Position numbers and translations under genes: made by a program. A DNA stretch of 64,000 nt, from assembly GCF_002813455.1 (NCBI RefSeq), contig NZ_PHHE01000001.1, positions 5,921,001 to 5,985,000 on the forward strand, read 5' to 3'. The notes under the pieces are model-generated. The model was not told the origin of the DNA. It ran no database searches and saw nothing but the letters and a program-made list of their open reading frames with translations. Numbering within the stretch: the first letter of the stretch is position 1; every line of letters starts with the position of its first letter. Below are positions 7,006-16,443 of this stretch, in pieces. Source of the stretch: Pseudomonas baetica (GTDB taxonomy: Bacteria; Pseudomonadota; Gammaproteobacteria; Pseudomonadales; Pseudomonadaceae).

Positions 7006-9387
7006 ATGTCGTTGCACCCCGTGCGCCCGAAGATTCTGGGTTTTATCAGCGAAGACGTCTCGGCCTGGCTGGTCGCGATGCTGGTATTGCTCGCCGGCGG
7101 GATTCTCACGGGGCTGCTTGCCTGGGCGACCTTCAATCAATTTCAGCACCAACTGCGTCAGCGCTTCCAACTGCTGGCCAATGAGCGTTACAGCCGCATC
7201 GAAGAGCGCTTTCAGGATCAGGAACAACGGCTCGATGGTCTGCGCCGCTTCTTCGCCAACTCCGAATCGGTGTCCCGTGCCGAATTCGACGGTTATACCC
7301 AACCCTTGTTGCTGCGTACCCAGGCCTATTCGTTTGCGCCCAGGGTCAGCGCTGCCGAGCGCGCCGCGTTCGAACAGCGTGTGCGTGATGAAGGCCTGAG
7401 CACCTTTACGATTCGTGAACTCAACACGCAGGGCGAATTGCAACTGGCCGCCGACCGTGATGAATACGTGCCGGTGCTATACAGCCAGACGCAAAGCCGC
7501 CTTGGCTCGCCGCTGGGTTACGACCTGCTGGCGCAACCCCTGCGCCGCGACACCCTGCAGCGTGCCGACAAACTCGGCAATCTGGCAGTGTCGCAACCGC
7601 TGCATTTGGTGAGCATCGAGCCGTCCTATGCGCGCGGTGTGCTGCTGGTCGCGCCGGTGCTGCGCGAAGGCAAGCGACCGCCGTCGGGCTACGTGATGGC
7701 AGTGATCAGCATGCGCCAGTTGTTGGCAGATGGCTTGCCGGATGCGTTCCACGACTATTTGTCAGTGCGCATTCTCGACCTGTCGACCAATGATCAACAC
7801 GAGGTGTTGTTCGAGTCCACCAATGAACCGGCCCCCAGTGATCTGGCGGTGACGCGGCTGGTGCGTATGGCTGACCATGACTACCAGGTCGACATCCTGC
7901 CAAGCGATGCCTTTATCCAGGCCAACCATTCCTCGGTCGGCAGCGTGATCATTCTGGGTGGCTTGCTGAGTGTGCTGCTCAGTGCGTTGCTTTATGTGCT
8001 GGTCAGCCAACGCCAGCGGGCCCTGCGCCTGGTCGAGTTGCGCACGCAGGAATTGCACGAGCGTGAACAGGAGCTGCGCGGCACTCACGGGCAGCTGCGT
8101 GGCGTGCTGAATGCCGCCACCCAAGTGGCAATCATCGCCACCGATTTGCGCGGCGTGATCAACACCTTCAACCCCGGCGCGGAACAGATGCTCGGCTACA
8201 GCGCTGGCGATGTCGTCGGCCGCATGACCCTGGAAAATCTGCATCTGCCACGCGAGTTGATGGCACGTTCCGCCGAGTTGAGCGCGCGGTACGGCAAGCG
8301 CATACCCAACTGTCACGCGATGCTGGTCGAGGGCGGTGAAGTCGGCGGCCATGAGGCCCGTGAGTGGACGCTGGTGCGCAGCGATGGCAGTCATCTGCCG
8401 GTGAACATGCTCGCTACCCCGGTCCTGGACGAGCAGGGCCTGTGGGTCGGGCATCTGGCAATCTGCATCGATATTACCGAGCGCAAGCGCGTACACGAGG
8501 CGCTGGCGGCGCGGGACGTGTTGTTAAAGAAGCTCAGCGCCCACGTTCCGGGCGGTATCTATCAATGCAAAATGGAGTTCGGCGGGCGTTTCAGCGTGAT
8601 CTATGCCAGCGATGGTATTCGCGATATTTACGAGCTGGAGCCGGACGTGCTGTTGCTCGACGCCGAGGCGATCTTTTCTCGCATCCACCCGCAAGACATC
8701 ACCCGTGTACGTACGTCGATCCGTGATTCGGCCGACGACCTCAGCCCATGGCGCGAGGAGTACCGTGTGCAGTTGCCCGAACGCGGCCTGCGCTGGGTGC
8801 GCGGTGAGGCGACGCCGGAAGAGCTGCCCGGCGGCGGGGTGCTGTGGCATGGCTACATCTCGGACATTTCCGACCTCAAACGCGTGGAGGAAGAACTGCG
8901 CGCGTTGTCGGTGACCGATTCATTGACCGGTATTCATAACCGCCGCTACTTTCAGGAGCGCCTGACCACCGAAATGGCCCGAGTCGAGCGCGGCGGTGGT
9001 GAGCTGTCGGTGATCATGCTCGACATCGACCATTTCAAACGCATCAACGACCAGTACGGCCATGCCGTCGGCGACCGGGTACTGCAAGCCGTGTGCGAAC
9101 GCATCGGCCATCGCTTGCGGCGCACCGATGTGTTCTGCCGCTTGGGTGGCGAGGAGTTCATGGTGTTGTGCCCGGACATCGACGGCCAACACGCGTACAG
9201 GCTGGCCGAGGAGTTATGGCGTGGCTTGCGCAGTGCACCGGTGGATGTGGTCGGCGTGGTGACCGCGAGCTTCGGTATCGCCAGTTGGCGACCGGGCGAG
9301 GGCGCCGATTCGCTGCTGCTGCGCGCCGATTCCGGTGTGTACATGGCGAAGCAGCGCGGGCGGGATCGGGTCGAGCAGATGAGTTAG
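7006..9387 (+). CDS. Membrane diguanylate cyclase: CHASE, PAS, PAS, GGDEF
   Basis: A 793-residue protein. An N-terminal membrane segment (AMLVLLAGGILTGLLAW) and a second near residue 310 (VIILGGLLSVLLSALLYVLV) flank a periplasmic CHASE-type sensor. Two PAS regions follow, the first starting near AATQVAIIATDLRGVINTFN and the second near FSVIYASDGIRDIYELEP. The C-terminus is a GGDEF domain with an intact RLGGEEF active site. RRTD lies five residues before it, matching an RxxD inhibitory I-site, so product inhibition by c-di-GMP is expected. There is no EAL domain. It should make c-di-GMP at the inner membrane in response to an unknown external signal. Confidence 0.9.
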   Translation: MSLHPVRPKILGFISEDVSAWLVAMLVLLAGGILTGLLAWATFNQFQHQLRQRFQLLANERYSRIEERFQDQEQRLDGLRRFFANSESVSRAEFDGYTQPLLLRTQAYSFAPRVSAAERAAFEQRVRDEGLSTFTIRELNTQGELQLAADRDEYVPVLYSQTQSRLGSPLGYDLLAQPLRRDTLQRADKLGNLAVSQPLHLVSIEPSYARGVLLVAPVLREGKRPPSGYVMAVISMRQLLADGLPDAFHDYLSVRILDLSTNDQHEVLFESTNEPAPSDLAVTRLVRMADHDYQVDILPSDAFIQANHSSVGSVIILGGLLSVLLSALLYVLVSQRQRALRLVELRTQELHEREQELRGTHGQLRGVLNAATQVAIIATDLRGVINTFNPGAEQMLGYSAGDVVGRMTLENLHLPRELMARSAELSARYGKRIPNCHAMLVEGGEVGGHEAREWTLVRSDGSHLPVNMLATPVLDEQGLWVGHLAICIDITERKRVHEALAARDVLLKKLSAHVPGGIYQCKMEFGGRFSVIYASDGIRDIYELEPDVLLLDAEAIFSRIHPQDITRVRTSIRDSADDLSPWREEYRVQLPERGLRWVRGEATPEELPGGGVLWHGYISDISDLKRVEEELRALSVTDSLTGIHNRRYFQERLTTEMARVERGGGELSVIMLDIDHFKRINDQYGHAVGDRVLQAVCERIGHRLRRTDVFCRLGGEEFMVLCPDIDGQHAYRLAEELWRGLRSAPVDVVGVVTASFGIASWRPGEGADSLLLRADSGVYMAKQRGRDRVEQMS

Positions 9388-9402
9388 GCCCTGCCACCAA
9401 AC

Positions 9403-9496
9403 CAATGTGGGAGCGAGCCTGCTCGCGAAGGCGGTGTATCAGTCAGCACATTTATTGACTGACCTGACGCCTTCGCGAGCAGGCTCGCTCCCACAG
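9403..9496. repeat. REP-type inverted pair
   Basis: TGTGGGAGCGAGCCTGCTCGCG and its inverted copy flank a spacer of about 45 bases between the 3' ends of the convergent cyclase gene and dacB. Confidence 0.85.
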
Positions 9497-9523
9497 GGTT
9501 TTGTGGTGTTGCTTGAACTTGGG

Positions 9524-10984
9524 TTACAGGACCGAAGCCGTCTGGGCCGTCTTCGGCTGGCGATACAGATCCAACAGCACCTGATCCAGCACCGACGACG
9601 CACCAAACGGCGCCTTGTCGTTGAGGATCGCCACCACCGCCCAGGTATTGCCATTGACGTCGCGGCTGAAACCGGCAATCGCGCGCACGGTGTTCAGGGT
9701 GCCGGTCTTGACGTGGGCTTCGCCGCGCATCGCGGTGGTCTTCAGGCGTTTGCGCATGGTGCCGTCGGTGCCGGCGATCGGCAACGAGCTGATGTATTCG
9801 GCGGCATACGGGCTGTGCCATGCCGCCTGCAGCATGCCAGCCATCTCGCGGGCGCTGACGCGTTCAGCGCGGGACAGACCGGAGCCGTTTTCCATCACCA
9901 GATGTGGCGCGGTGATGCCTTTCTTCGCCAACCACTGACGCACCACACGTTGCGCGGCTTTGGCGTCGTCACCGTCGGCGTCGTTGCGGAATTTCTGCCC
10001 CAGGCTCAGGAACAGTTGCTGGGCCATGGTGTTGTTACTGTATTTGTTGATATCGCGGATGATTTCCGCCAGATCCGGCGAGTAGGCGCGGGCCAGCAGC
10101 TTGGCGTTTTTCGGGGTCGCCGCGAGACGATCCTTGCCCTGAATGCTGCCGCCCAGTTCCTTCCAGATCGCGCGCACGGCGCCCGCGGTGTAGGTCGCGT
10201 GGTCGAGCAGCGACAGGTAGGTTTGCGAACTGCAACCTTCGCCCAGTTGCCCGGCGACGGTGACGGTCACGCTGCCATCGGGTTGCGCCACCGGGTTGTA
10301 GCGCACACCACCGGTGCATTGCTTGGAGTTGAGGGCTTTGACGGTGTTCTCGATGCGGATGCTGGCAATCGGCGGTTCCACCGAGATCAGCACACGCCCA
10401 CCATCGTTGCGGGCGACAAAGCGCAGGGCCTTGAGGTTGACCAGCAGCGAGTCGGGCTTGACCAGGAACGGCTTGTTCTCGTCGTTGCCGTCGTCATTGA
10501 ATTCCGGCAGTTGCGGCTGCACGAAGAAGTTGCGGTCCAGCACCAGATCACCGGTGATCTGCGTCACGCCGTTGGCGCGCAGGTCACGCATCAACAGCCA
10601 GAGTTTTTCCATGTTCAGTTTCGGATCGCCGCCACCCTTGAGGTAGAGGTTGCCGTTGAGGATGCCGCCGTTCAGGTCGCCGTCGGTGTAGAACTCGGTT
10701 TTCCATTGATGATTGGGGCCGAGCATTTCCAGCGCTGCATAAGTGGTGACCAGTTTCATGGTCGAGGCCGGGTTGACCGACACGTCGGCGTTGTACACGG
10801 TCGGGTTGCCCGGGCCGTCCAGCGGCACCATGACCAGCGACAGGGCCGAAGGCTGCAGCTTGCTGGCCTTCAGGGCTTTTTCGACGTTAGGCGTGAGGGA
10901 AGTGTTGATGGTGGCAGCAGAAACAGGCAGGGCCAGAGGAAGAAGAAGGCCGGCCAGCAATAGAGGACGCAACGATTTGATCAT
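9524..10984 (-). CDS. dacB: D-alanyl-D-alanine carboxypeptidase/endopeptidase PBP4
   Basis: A 486-residue periplasmic class C penicillin-binding protein that trims and cleaves peptidoglycan cross-links. The start at 10984 gives a clean signal peptide (MIKSLRPLLLAGLLLPLALPVSA). The catalytic motifs are all present: SxxK as STMK at residues 74-77, SxN as SNN (KYSNNTMAQQL) and KTG (HVKTGTLNTV). An upstream in-frame start exists but would put a long extension before the signal peptide. In Pseudomonas, loss of PBP4 can induce AmpC beta-lactamase. This gene is divergent from yggL. Confidence 0.95.
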   Translation of the reverse strand: MIKSLRPLLLAGLLLPLALPVSAATINTSLTPNVEKALKASKLQPSALSLVMVPLDGPGNPTVYNADVSVNPASTMKLVTTYAALEMLGPNHQWKTEFYTDGDLNGGILNGNLYLKGGGDPKLNMEKLWLLMRDLRANGVTQITGDLVLDRNFFVQPQLPEFNDDGNDENKPFLVKPDSLLVNLKALRFVARNDGGRVLISVEPPIASIRIENTVKALNSKQCTGGVRYNPVAQPDGSVTVTVAGQLGEGCSSQTYLSLLDHATYTAGAVRAIWKELGGSIQGKDRLAATPKNAKLLARAYSPDLAEIIRDINKYSNNTMAQQLFLSLGQKFRNDADGDDAKAAQRVVRQWLAKKGITAPHLVMENGSGLSRAERVSAREMAGMLQAAWHSPYAAEYISSLPIAGTDGTMRKRLKTTAMRGEAHVKTGTLNTVRAIAGFSRDVNGNTWAVVAILNDKAPFGASSVLDQVLLDLYRQPKTAQTASVL

Positions 10985-11218
10985 ATGAAATAAAACCCTG
11001 CAGAAGAGGGGAAAAAAGGCGAGGACATGGATGAAAAAGCCCTCAGTGGTCATGAAAGTGTCGGCATTATGCCCCAAGGTGTTACCGCTTGTGCCGTCCC
11101 GGAGGGGGCTAATCGGTGATTTTTTTACAGGCGGTCGGCCGCAGCGTCCATAGAGGCGGGCAATTGACGTCTTAAACTGGTAAAGTGCCCGCCGTATTTA
11201 CTTAAGAGGATTGTTCCA

Positions 11219-11563
11219 ATGGCGACTAACCGTTCCCAGCGTCTGCGCAAAAAACTGTGCGTTGATGAATTTCAAGAGCTGGGTTTCGAACTGAACCTGG
11301 ACTTCAAAGAAGACTTGTCCGAAGAAGCCATTGACGCTTTCCTCGAAGCATTCATCAAAGAAGCCATGGAAGCCAACGGTCTGGGTTATGTTGGCGGCGA
11401 CGACTTCGGTCTGGTATGCCTGCAGAAGCGTGGCTCGGTCAACGAAGAGCAGCGTGCTGCCGTTGAAGCCTGGCTGAAAAACCGTTCCGAGCTGACCAAG
11501 GCTGAAATCAGCCCGCTGCTGGACGTTTGGTATCCGGAAAAGCCGATCAACGCGGCTAAGTGA
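11219..11563 (+). CDS. yggL: YggL family 50S ribosome-binding protein
   Basis: A 114-residue protein (MATNRSQRLRKKLCVDEFQELGFE) of the DUF469/YggL family, which associates with the large ribosomal subunit. The conserved core includes GYVGGDDFGLVCL. The start has an AAGAGG ribosome site, and a strong terminator follows. It is monocistronic and divergent from dacB. Confidence 0.92.
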   Translation: MATNRSQRLRKKLCVDEFQELGFELNLDFKEDLSEEAIDAFLEAFIKEAMEANGLGYVGGDDFGLVCLQKRGSVNEEQRAAVEAWLKNRSELTKAEISPLLDVWYPEKPINAAK

Positions 11564-11567
11564 CACT

Positions 11568-11603
11568 GAAAAAAACGGCGACCTGAAGGTCGCCGTTTTT
11601 TTT
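11568..11603 (+). terminator. yggL terminator
   Basis: A perfect AACGGCGACC, loop TGAA, GGTCGCCGTT stem is followed by a run of T residues within 40 bases of the yggL stop codon. The A run before the stem would also let it work from the other strand. Confidence 0.9.
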
Positions 11604-11610
11604 CGTGAAT

Positions 11611-11690
11611 CAAAAGATCGCAGCCTGCGGCAGCTCCTACATGGGAATGGTGTACACCCTGTAGGAGCTGCCGCAGGCTGCGATCTTTGC
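11611..11690. repeat. Inverted repeat of the AAAGATCGCAGCCTGCGGCAG family
   Basis: AAAGATCGCAGCCTGCGGCA and its inverted copy flank a short spacer. This is a different family from the GAGCCTGCTCGCG REPs. A second, diverged pair is at 25862-25945 and a lone half near 29697-29724. Confidence 0.8.
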
Positions 11691-11692
11691 TT

Positions 11693-12883
11693 TTAAGCTT
11701 TACGCCAATTCAAAATCACCAACGTCAAAACCCCCGCCACAATCCCCCAGAATGCCGAACCGATGGAAAACAGCGTCAACCCTGACGCCGTGACCATAAA
11801 GGTGATCAGCGCCGCCTCACGTTCCTTCACCTCGGTCATGGCAATGCTCAAGCCATTGATGATCGAACCAAACAACGCCAGTGCGGCAATCGACAGCACC
11901 AGTTCCTTCGGCAGCGCGGCAAACAATGCCGCCAATGTGGCGCCGAACACCCCGGCGATGCCGTAGAAAATTCCGCACCACACCGCTGTGGTATAGCGCT
12001 TGTTACGATCTTCATGGGCGTGCGGCCCGGTGCAGATTGCCGCGCTGATGGCGGCGAGGTTGATGCCGTGGGAGCCGAATGGCGCCAGCAGCAGCGAGGC
12101 GATGCCGGTGGTGGTGATCAGCGGCGAGGCCGGGACGTTGTAGCCGTCGGCACGCAGCACGGCGATACCAGGCATGTTTTGCGAGGTCATGGCGACGACA
12201 AACAGCGGAATGCCGATGCTGATGGTTGCGGCGAGGGAGAAGTGCGGCGTTGTCCACACCGGCGTCGCCACTTCCAGATGAAAACCGCTGAAGTCCAGCA
12301 GCCCCATGAAACCCGACAGCGCCGTGCCGATCAGCAGTGCGGCCAGCACGGCATAACGTGGCGACAGGCGTTTGACCAGCAGATAAGTGAAGAACATCCC
12401 CAGCACCAGACCGGTGCGGTGTTGCGCGGCGACGAAGATTTCGCTGCCGATCTTGAACAGAATTCCCGCCAGCAGCGCGGCCGCCAGTGAGGCCGGAATC
12501 TTTTTGACCAGTCGTTCAAAACTGCCGGTCAACCCGCAAATGGTCACCAGCACGGCGCAAGTGATGTAGGCGCCGATGGCTTCGCCATAACTGACGCCAC
12601 TCAGACTGGTGATCAGCAACGCCGCCCCTGGCGTCGACCAGGCAATGGTGATCGGCGTGCGATAGCGCAGCGACAGGCCGATCGAGCACACCGCCATGCC
12701 GATCGAAATCGCCCAGATCCACGAAGAAATCTGCCCGCTGCTCAGGCCCGCCGCTTGCCCGGCCTGAAACATCAGCACCAGTGAACTGGTGTAGCCGGTC
12801 ATCATCGCGATGAACCCGGCGACGATGGCCGAGGGCGATGTGTCGGAGATGGGGCGCAGTTGCGTGTGCGTGGCGTCGTTCAT
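11693..12883 (-). CDS. BenE-family membrane transporter
   Basis: A 396-residue multi-pass inner-membrane protein of the BenE (benzoate/H+ symporter-like) family: many hydrophobic segments, for example AIVAGFIAMMTGYTSSLVLMF and the family pattern NMPGIAVLRADGYNVP. I chose the ATG at 12883 (MNDATHTQL) because the upstream in-frame start adds residues unlike the family. It is divergent from a GntR gene and close to guanine and xanthine genes, so a purine or other heterocyclic substrate is possible, but the sequence does not show the substrate. The benzoate name should not be taken as function. Confidence 0.8.
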   Translation of the reverse strand: MNDATHTQLRPISDTSPSAIVAGFIAMMTGYTSSLVLMFQAGQAAGLSSGQISSWIWAISIGMAVCSIGLSLRYRTPITIAWSTPGAALLITSLSGVSYGEAIGAYITCAVLVTICGLTGSFERLVKKIPASLAAALLAGILFKIGSEIFVAAQHRTGLVLGMFFTYLLVKRLSPRYAVLAALLIGTALSGFMGLLDFSGFHLEVATPVWTTPHFSLAATISIGIPLFVVAMTSQNMPGIAVLRADGYNVPASPLITTTGIASLLLAPFGSHGINLAAISAAICTGPHAHEDRNKRYTTAVWCGIFYGIAGVFGATLAALFAALPKELVLSIAALALFGSIINGLSIAMTEVKEREAALITFMVTASGLTLFSIGSAFWGIVAGVLTLVILNWRKA

Positions 12884-12933
12884 GACGGCGGTGTTCCTTA
12901 TATCAATGAAGATCCCCGCCACAGCGCAAATCC

Positions 12934-13026
12934 TTGTGGGAGCGAGCCTGCTCGCGAAGGCGGTGTGTCAGTCGACATTCATTTTGAATGTGACATGGCT
13001 TTCGCGAGCAGGCTCGCTCCCACAGG
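12934..13026. repeat. REP-type inverted pair
   Basis: Inverted copies of TGTGGGAGCGAGCCTGCTCGCG flank a spacer. It sits in the divergent promoter region between the transporter and the GntR gene. Confidence 0.85.
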
Positions 13027-13135
13027 GATTGTGTGCTGAAGGCGGATTCTGCGATCAAGCCTAAACTCAATCGTAACGGATCGTTGCAATACAGCCGTGG
13101 TCACAAACAGCCATACAGTCGTGTTGCCACCATCC

Positions 13136-13147
13136 ATTGTGTACAAT
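13136..13147. promoter_or_regulatory. Candidate GntR/FadR-type operator
   Basis: ATTGT-GT-ACAAT is a perfect 5-base inverted repeat with a 2-base centre, about 90 bases before the GntR gene start. FCD-type GntR proteins commonly bind short palindromes with GT...AC half-sites. Which regulator binds is inference. Confidence 0.45.
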
Positions 13148-13239
13148 CGCGCTGTTTTTTACGCGATACTTGCCAGCGACCTACTGTGCCGTATTACAGT
13201 CACGGTCTATTCGCCGCAGTTCTCCCGACTCGAGTGCCC

Positions 13240-14004
13240 ATGAACGAACAGTTGCAACCCCTCAAGAAACAACCGCGAGCAGGCAAAGCCGGCCGCAGCG
13301 GAACCCAGGACGATATTGTCTACGCGCACATCTTCGAGGCCATCCTCGAACAGCGTCTGGCGCCCGGCACCAAGTTGAGCGAAGAAGCGCTGGGGGAAAT
13401 CTTTGGGGTCAGCCGCACCATCATTCGCCGCGCCTTATCGCGTCTGGCCCATGAAGGCGTGGTGCTGTTGCGGCCAAACCGTGGCGCCGTGGTTGCAAGC
13501 CCGAGCGTTGAGGAAGCTCGCCAGGTGTTCATGGCCCGCCGTCTGGTCGAGCGTGCGATCACTGAACTGGCTGTGCAGCACGCTACCGCCGAACAGATTG
13601 CCGAGCTGCGCCAGATGGTCAACGATGAGCGCGACAGCTTCTCGCGCGGTGATCGCGGCGCCGGTATTCGTTTGTCGGGTGAATTTCACCTGAAACTGGC
13701 GGAAGCGGCGAAGAACGCGCCGTTGATCAGCTTCCAGCGCAGCCTGGTCTCGCAGACCTCGCTGATCATCGCCCAGTATGAAAGCGGCAACCGCTCGCAT
13801 TGTTCCTATGACGAACACACTCAGTTGATCGACGCCATCGAAGCGCGCAACGGTGAGCTGGCGGTCGACCTGATGATGCATCACATGGATCACATCGACA
13901 GCAAGCTTAACCTCGACGAGGAAAGCGCTTCGGATGATCTGCATGCAGTGTTCTCGCATTTGTTGCAGACCAAGAAGCCGGGGCGTCCTGCGGCGAAGCT
14001 TTGA
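13240..14004 (+). CDS. GntR-family regulator, FCD subfamily
   Basis: A 254-residue regulator. An N-terminal winged helix (LSEEALGEIFGVSRTIIRRALSRL) is followed by a helical FCD effector domain with the metal-binding histidine/acid pattern (GEFHLKLAEAA, HTQLIDAIEARNGELAVDLMMHHM). The ATG at 13240 matches the start of similar proteins, whereas the longer upstream reading would run through the promoter. It lies between a transporter gene (divergent) and the guaD-xdhC end (convergent), so it probably controls purine catabolism. The ligand is unknown. Confidence 0.88.
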   Translation: MNEQLQPLKKQPRAGKAGRSGTQDDIVYAHIFEAILEQRLAPGTKLSEEALGEIFGVSRTIIRRALSRLAHEGVVLLRPNRGAVVASPSVEEARQVFMARRLVERAITELAVQHATAEQIAELRQMVNDERDSFSRGDRGAGIRLSGEFHLKLAEAAKNAPLISFQRSLVSQTSLIIAQYESGNRSHCSYDEHTQLIDAIEARNGELAVDLMMHHMDHIDSKLNLDEESASDDLHAVFSHLLQTKKPGRPAAKL

Positions 14005-14020
14005 GCTGATACCGAGTCGC

Positions 14021-14080
14021 GGCCTTCGCGAGCAAGCCCGCTCCCACAGGGGAATGCATTTCAAATGTGGGAGCGCGAAG
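14021..14080. repeat. REP-type pair with a truncated second copy
   Basis: A normal CTTCGCGAGCAAGCCCGCTCCCACA copy, written here in parts as TTCGCGAGCAAGC and CCGCTCCCACA, is followed by an inverted copy that lacks its middle (TGTGGGAGCGCGAAG). It is a damaged member of the family. Confidence 0.7.
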
Positions 14081-14096
14081 GTGTCCTGACAGGCAA

Positions 14097-14139
14097 TAAA
14101 AATCCCCCGGGGTGAACGCCACCGGGGGATTTTTTTGCC
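14097..14139. terminator. Bidirectional terminator between the GntR gene and guaD
   Basis: AAAAATCCCCCGG and CCGGGGGATTTTTTT form a perfect stem with A and T runs on both sides. It lies between convergent genes and can end transcripts from both strands. Confidence 0.88.
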
Positions 14140-14149
14140 TGGGGAAAAC

Positions 14150-15454
14150 TCAGCGCTGATGCACCAGCGCACCCGCCGCATACGTCTGCTGCACCGTGCG
14201 GTCATCGCCCAGCGTCATCAACACAAACAACGTCTCGGCAATGTTGTTGGCCTGCTTCAAGCGATAGCTGAGCAGCGGTGTGGCGTTGTAATCGAGCACC
14301 AGGAAGTCGGCATCGCTGCCCGGTTGCAGGTTGCCGATCTTGTCTTCCAGACGCAGTGCCCGCGCACCGCCCAGTGTGGCCAGGTACAACGACTTGAACG
14401 GACTCAACCGCGCACCTTGTAACTGCATGACTTTGTAAGCTTCGTTCAGGGTTTGCAGCAGGGAAAAACTGGTGCCGCCGCCGACGTCAGTGCCGAGGCC
14501 GACATTCAATTTGTGCTTCTCGGCCATCGGCAGGTTGAACAAACCGCTGCCGAGGAAGAAGTTAGATGTCGGGCAGAACGAGATCGCCGAGCCGGTTTCC
14601 GCCAGACGCGCGCACTCGTCATCGCACAGGTGTACGCCGTGGGCGAATACCGAGCGCTCGCCGAGCAGTTTGTAGTGATCGTAAACGTCGAGGTAGCCCT
14701 TGCGCTCCGGGAACAGTTCCTTGACCCACTCGATTTCCTTGAGGTTCTCGCTGATGTGGGTCTGCATGTACAAATCCGGGTATTCGGTCAGCAATTGCCC
14801 GGCGAGGGTCAGTTGTTCCGGGGTACTGGTCGGGGCGAAACGCGGGGTGACTGCGTAGTGCAGACGACCCTTGCCGTGCCAGCGCTCGATCAGCGCCTTG
14901 CTCTCGACGTAGCTCGATTCGGCGGTGTCGGTCAGATAGTCCGGGGCGTTGCGGTCCATCATCACTTTGCCGGCGATCATGCGCAGATCAAGCTTCTCGG
15001 CCGCTTCAAAGAAAGAGTTCACCGACTGCGGGTGCACGCTGCCGAACACCAGTGCGGTGGTGGTGCCGTTGCGCAGCAGTTCCTTGATGAAGATGTCGGC
15101 GACGTCGTCAGCGTGGGCCTTGTCACCGAACTGGCTTTCGCACGGGAAGGTGTAGGTGTTCAGCCAGTCGAGCAGTTGTTCGCCATAGGCGCCGACCATG
15201 CCGGTTTGCGGCAGGTGGATGTGGGTGTCGATGAAGCCTGGAGTAATCAGCGCATCTTGATAGTGGTTGATCTCGATGTCCGCCGGCAGGGTCGGCAGCA
15301 GTTCGCTGGCGTGGCCGAGGGCGCTGATCTTGCCGCCATCGACCACCAGCAGGCCGTCCTCGAAATATTCGTAGGAGGCTTCGATCCCGACGTCGGCGGG
15401 GTCGGCGATGCTGTGCAGGATGGCGGCGCGGTAGGCTTTGCGAGTCAGAGGCAT
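14150..15454 (-). CDS. guaD: Guanine deaminase
   Basis: A 434-residue amidohydrolase that converts guanine to xanthine and ammonia. Zinc-binding and catalytic signatures are present: DTHIHLPQTG near residue 80, MQTHISE, FAHGVHL and GTDVGGGTSFS. The length is normal for bacterial GuaD. It begins 13 bases after xdhC on the same strand and so is the last gene of the xdhA-xdhB-xdhC-guaD unit. Its product xanthine is the substrate of the xanthine dehydrogenase encoded upstream. Confidence 0.96.
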   Translation of the reverse strand: MPLTRKAYRAAILHSIADPADVGIEASYEYFEDGLLVVDGGKISALGHASELLPTLPADIEINHYQDALITPGFIDTHIHLPQTGMVGAYGEQLLDWLNTYTFPCESQFGDKAHADDVADIFIKELLRNGTTTALVFGSVHPQSVNSFFEAAEKLDLRMIAGKVMMDRNAPDYLTDTAESSYVESKALIERWHGKGRLHYAVTPRFAPTSTPEQLTLAGQLLTEYPDLYMQTHISENLKEIEWVKELFPERKGYLDVYDHYKLLGERSVFAHGVHLCDDECARLAETGSAISFCPTSNFFLGSGLFNLPMAEKHKLNVGLGTDVGGGTSFSLLQTLNEAYKVMQLQGARLSPFKSLYLATLGGARALRLEDKIGNLQPGSDADFLVLDYNATPLLSYRLKQANNIAETLFVLMTLGDDRTVQQTYAAGALVHQR

Positions 15455-15467
15455 GAGGGTTCTCTAA

Positions 15468-16325
15468 TCAATTTGAGGCTTTGAGTTTGGCGGCTTCACT
15501 GCGGCGCGAAACGGGCAGCAGTTTGGCAATCGGTTCGGCGCTGGCGGTGTGCTGGCCGAAATTGGCGTTATAGGTGGCGATGATTTCGCCGGCGATGGAG
15601 ATGGCGATTTCCACAGGCAGTTTGCCTTTGACTTCGCTGATGCCCATCGGGCAGCGCATGCGTTGCACGACGCTGGCGTCGAAACCGCGATCACGCAAGC
15701 GGTGTTCGAATTTGGCGCGTTTGGTCTTCGAGCCGATCAGGCCGAACCAGGTGAAATCGTTGCGCTTGAGGATCGCGGCGGTCAGCTCCAGATCCAGCTG
15801 ATGGTTGTGGGTCATGACGATGCAGTAGCTGCCGGCGGGCAGGTCATCGATTTCATCCACCGGCTCTTCGGCGACGATTTTACGCACGCCATGGGGAATC
15901 TGTTCGGGGAATTCCTCTTCCCGCGAATCGATCCAGCGCACCCGGCAGGGCAGGCTGGCGAGCAACGGTACCAGTGCGCGGCCGACGTGGCCGGCACCGA
16001 ACACGGCGATCTGCGCCTGCACCTGGCCCATCGGTTCGAACAGCAACACGGTGGCGCCACCGCAGCATTGGCCCAGACTGGCGCCCAGGCTGAAGCGCTC
16101 CAGATGGGTGTCCTGCTTGCCGCTGGCGAGCATCTCGCGGGCGATCTGCATGGCTTTGTATTCCAGATGCCCGCCACCGATGGTGTCGAAGATCTGTCTG
16201 GCGCTGACGACCATTTTCGAGCCGGCATTGCGTGGCGTCGAGCCGAGTTCTTCGATGATCGTCACCAGCACACAGGGTTCGCCCTGGTTCTGCAGGTCGG
16301 CGAGGGCGTCGATCCAGTTGTACAT
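15468..16325 (-). CDS. xdhC: Xanthine dehydrogenase accessory protein XdhC
   Basis: A 285-residue XdhC/CoxI family protein (PCVLVTIIEELGSTPR, GAGHVGRALVPLLASLPCRVRWIDSREEEFP). XdhC binds the molybdenum cofactor and supports its sulfuration and insertion into xanthine dehydrogenase. The C-terminal part has the Rossmann-like XdhC domain, with FTWFGLIGSKTKRAKFEHRL. It is downstream of xdhB but separated from it by a REP pair, and is followed 13 bases later by guaD. Confidence 0.95.
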   Translation of the reverse strand: MYNWIDALADLQNQGEPCVLVTIIEELGSTPRNAGSKMVVSARQIFDTIGGGHLEYKAMQIAREMLASGKQDTHLERFSLGASLGQCCGGATVLLFEPMGQVQAQIAVFGAGHVGRALVPLLASLPCRVRWIDSREEEFPEQIPHGVRKIVAEEPVDEIDDLPAGSYCIVMTHNHQLDLELTAAILKRNDFTWFGLIGSKTKRAKFEHRLRDRGFDASVVQRMRCPMGISEVKGKLPVEIAISIAGEIIATYNANFGQHTASAEPIAKLLPVSRRSEAAKLKASN

Positions 16326-16360
16326 AGTTCACCCCTACAACATCGTTGTCTGTTCGGGCC

Positions 16361-16428
16361 TCTTCGCGAGCAGGCTCGCTCCCACAGGGGAATGCATTCC
16401 AAATGTGGGAGCGAGCCTGCTCGCGAAT
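16361..16428. repeat. REP-type inverted pair between xdhB and xdhC
   Basis: Inverted TTCGCGAGCAGGCTCGCTCC copies enclose a short spacer. It lies inside an apparent operon, where REP structures can stabilise upstream mRNA or lower downstream expression. Confidence 0.85.
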
Positions 16429-16443
16429 GGCCGCGCCTCGGTC

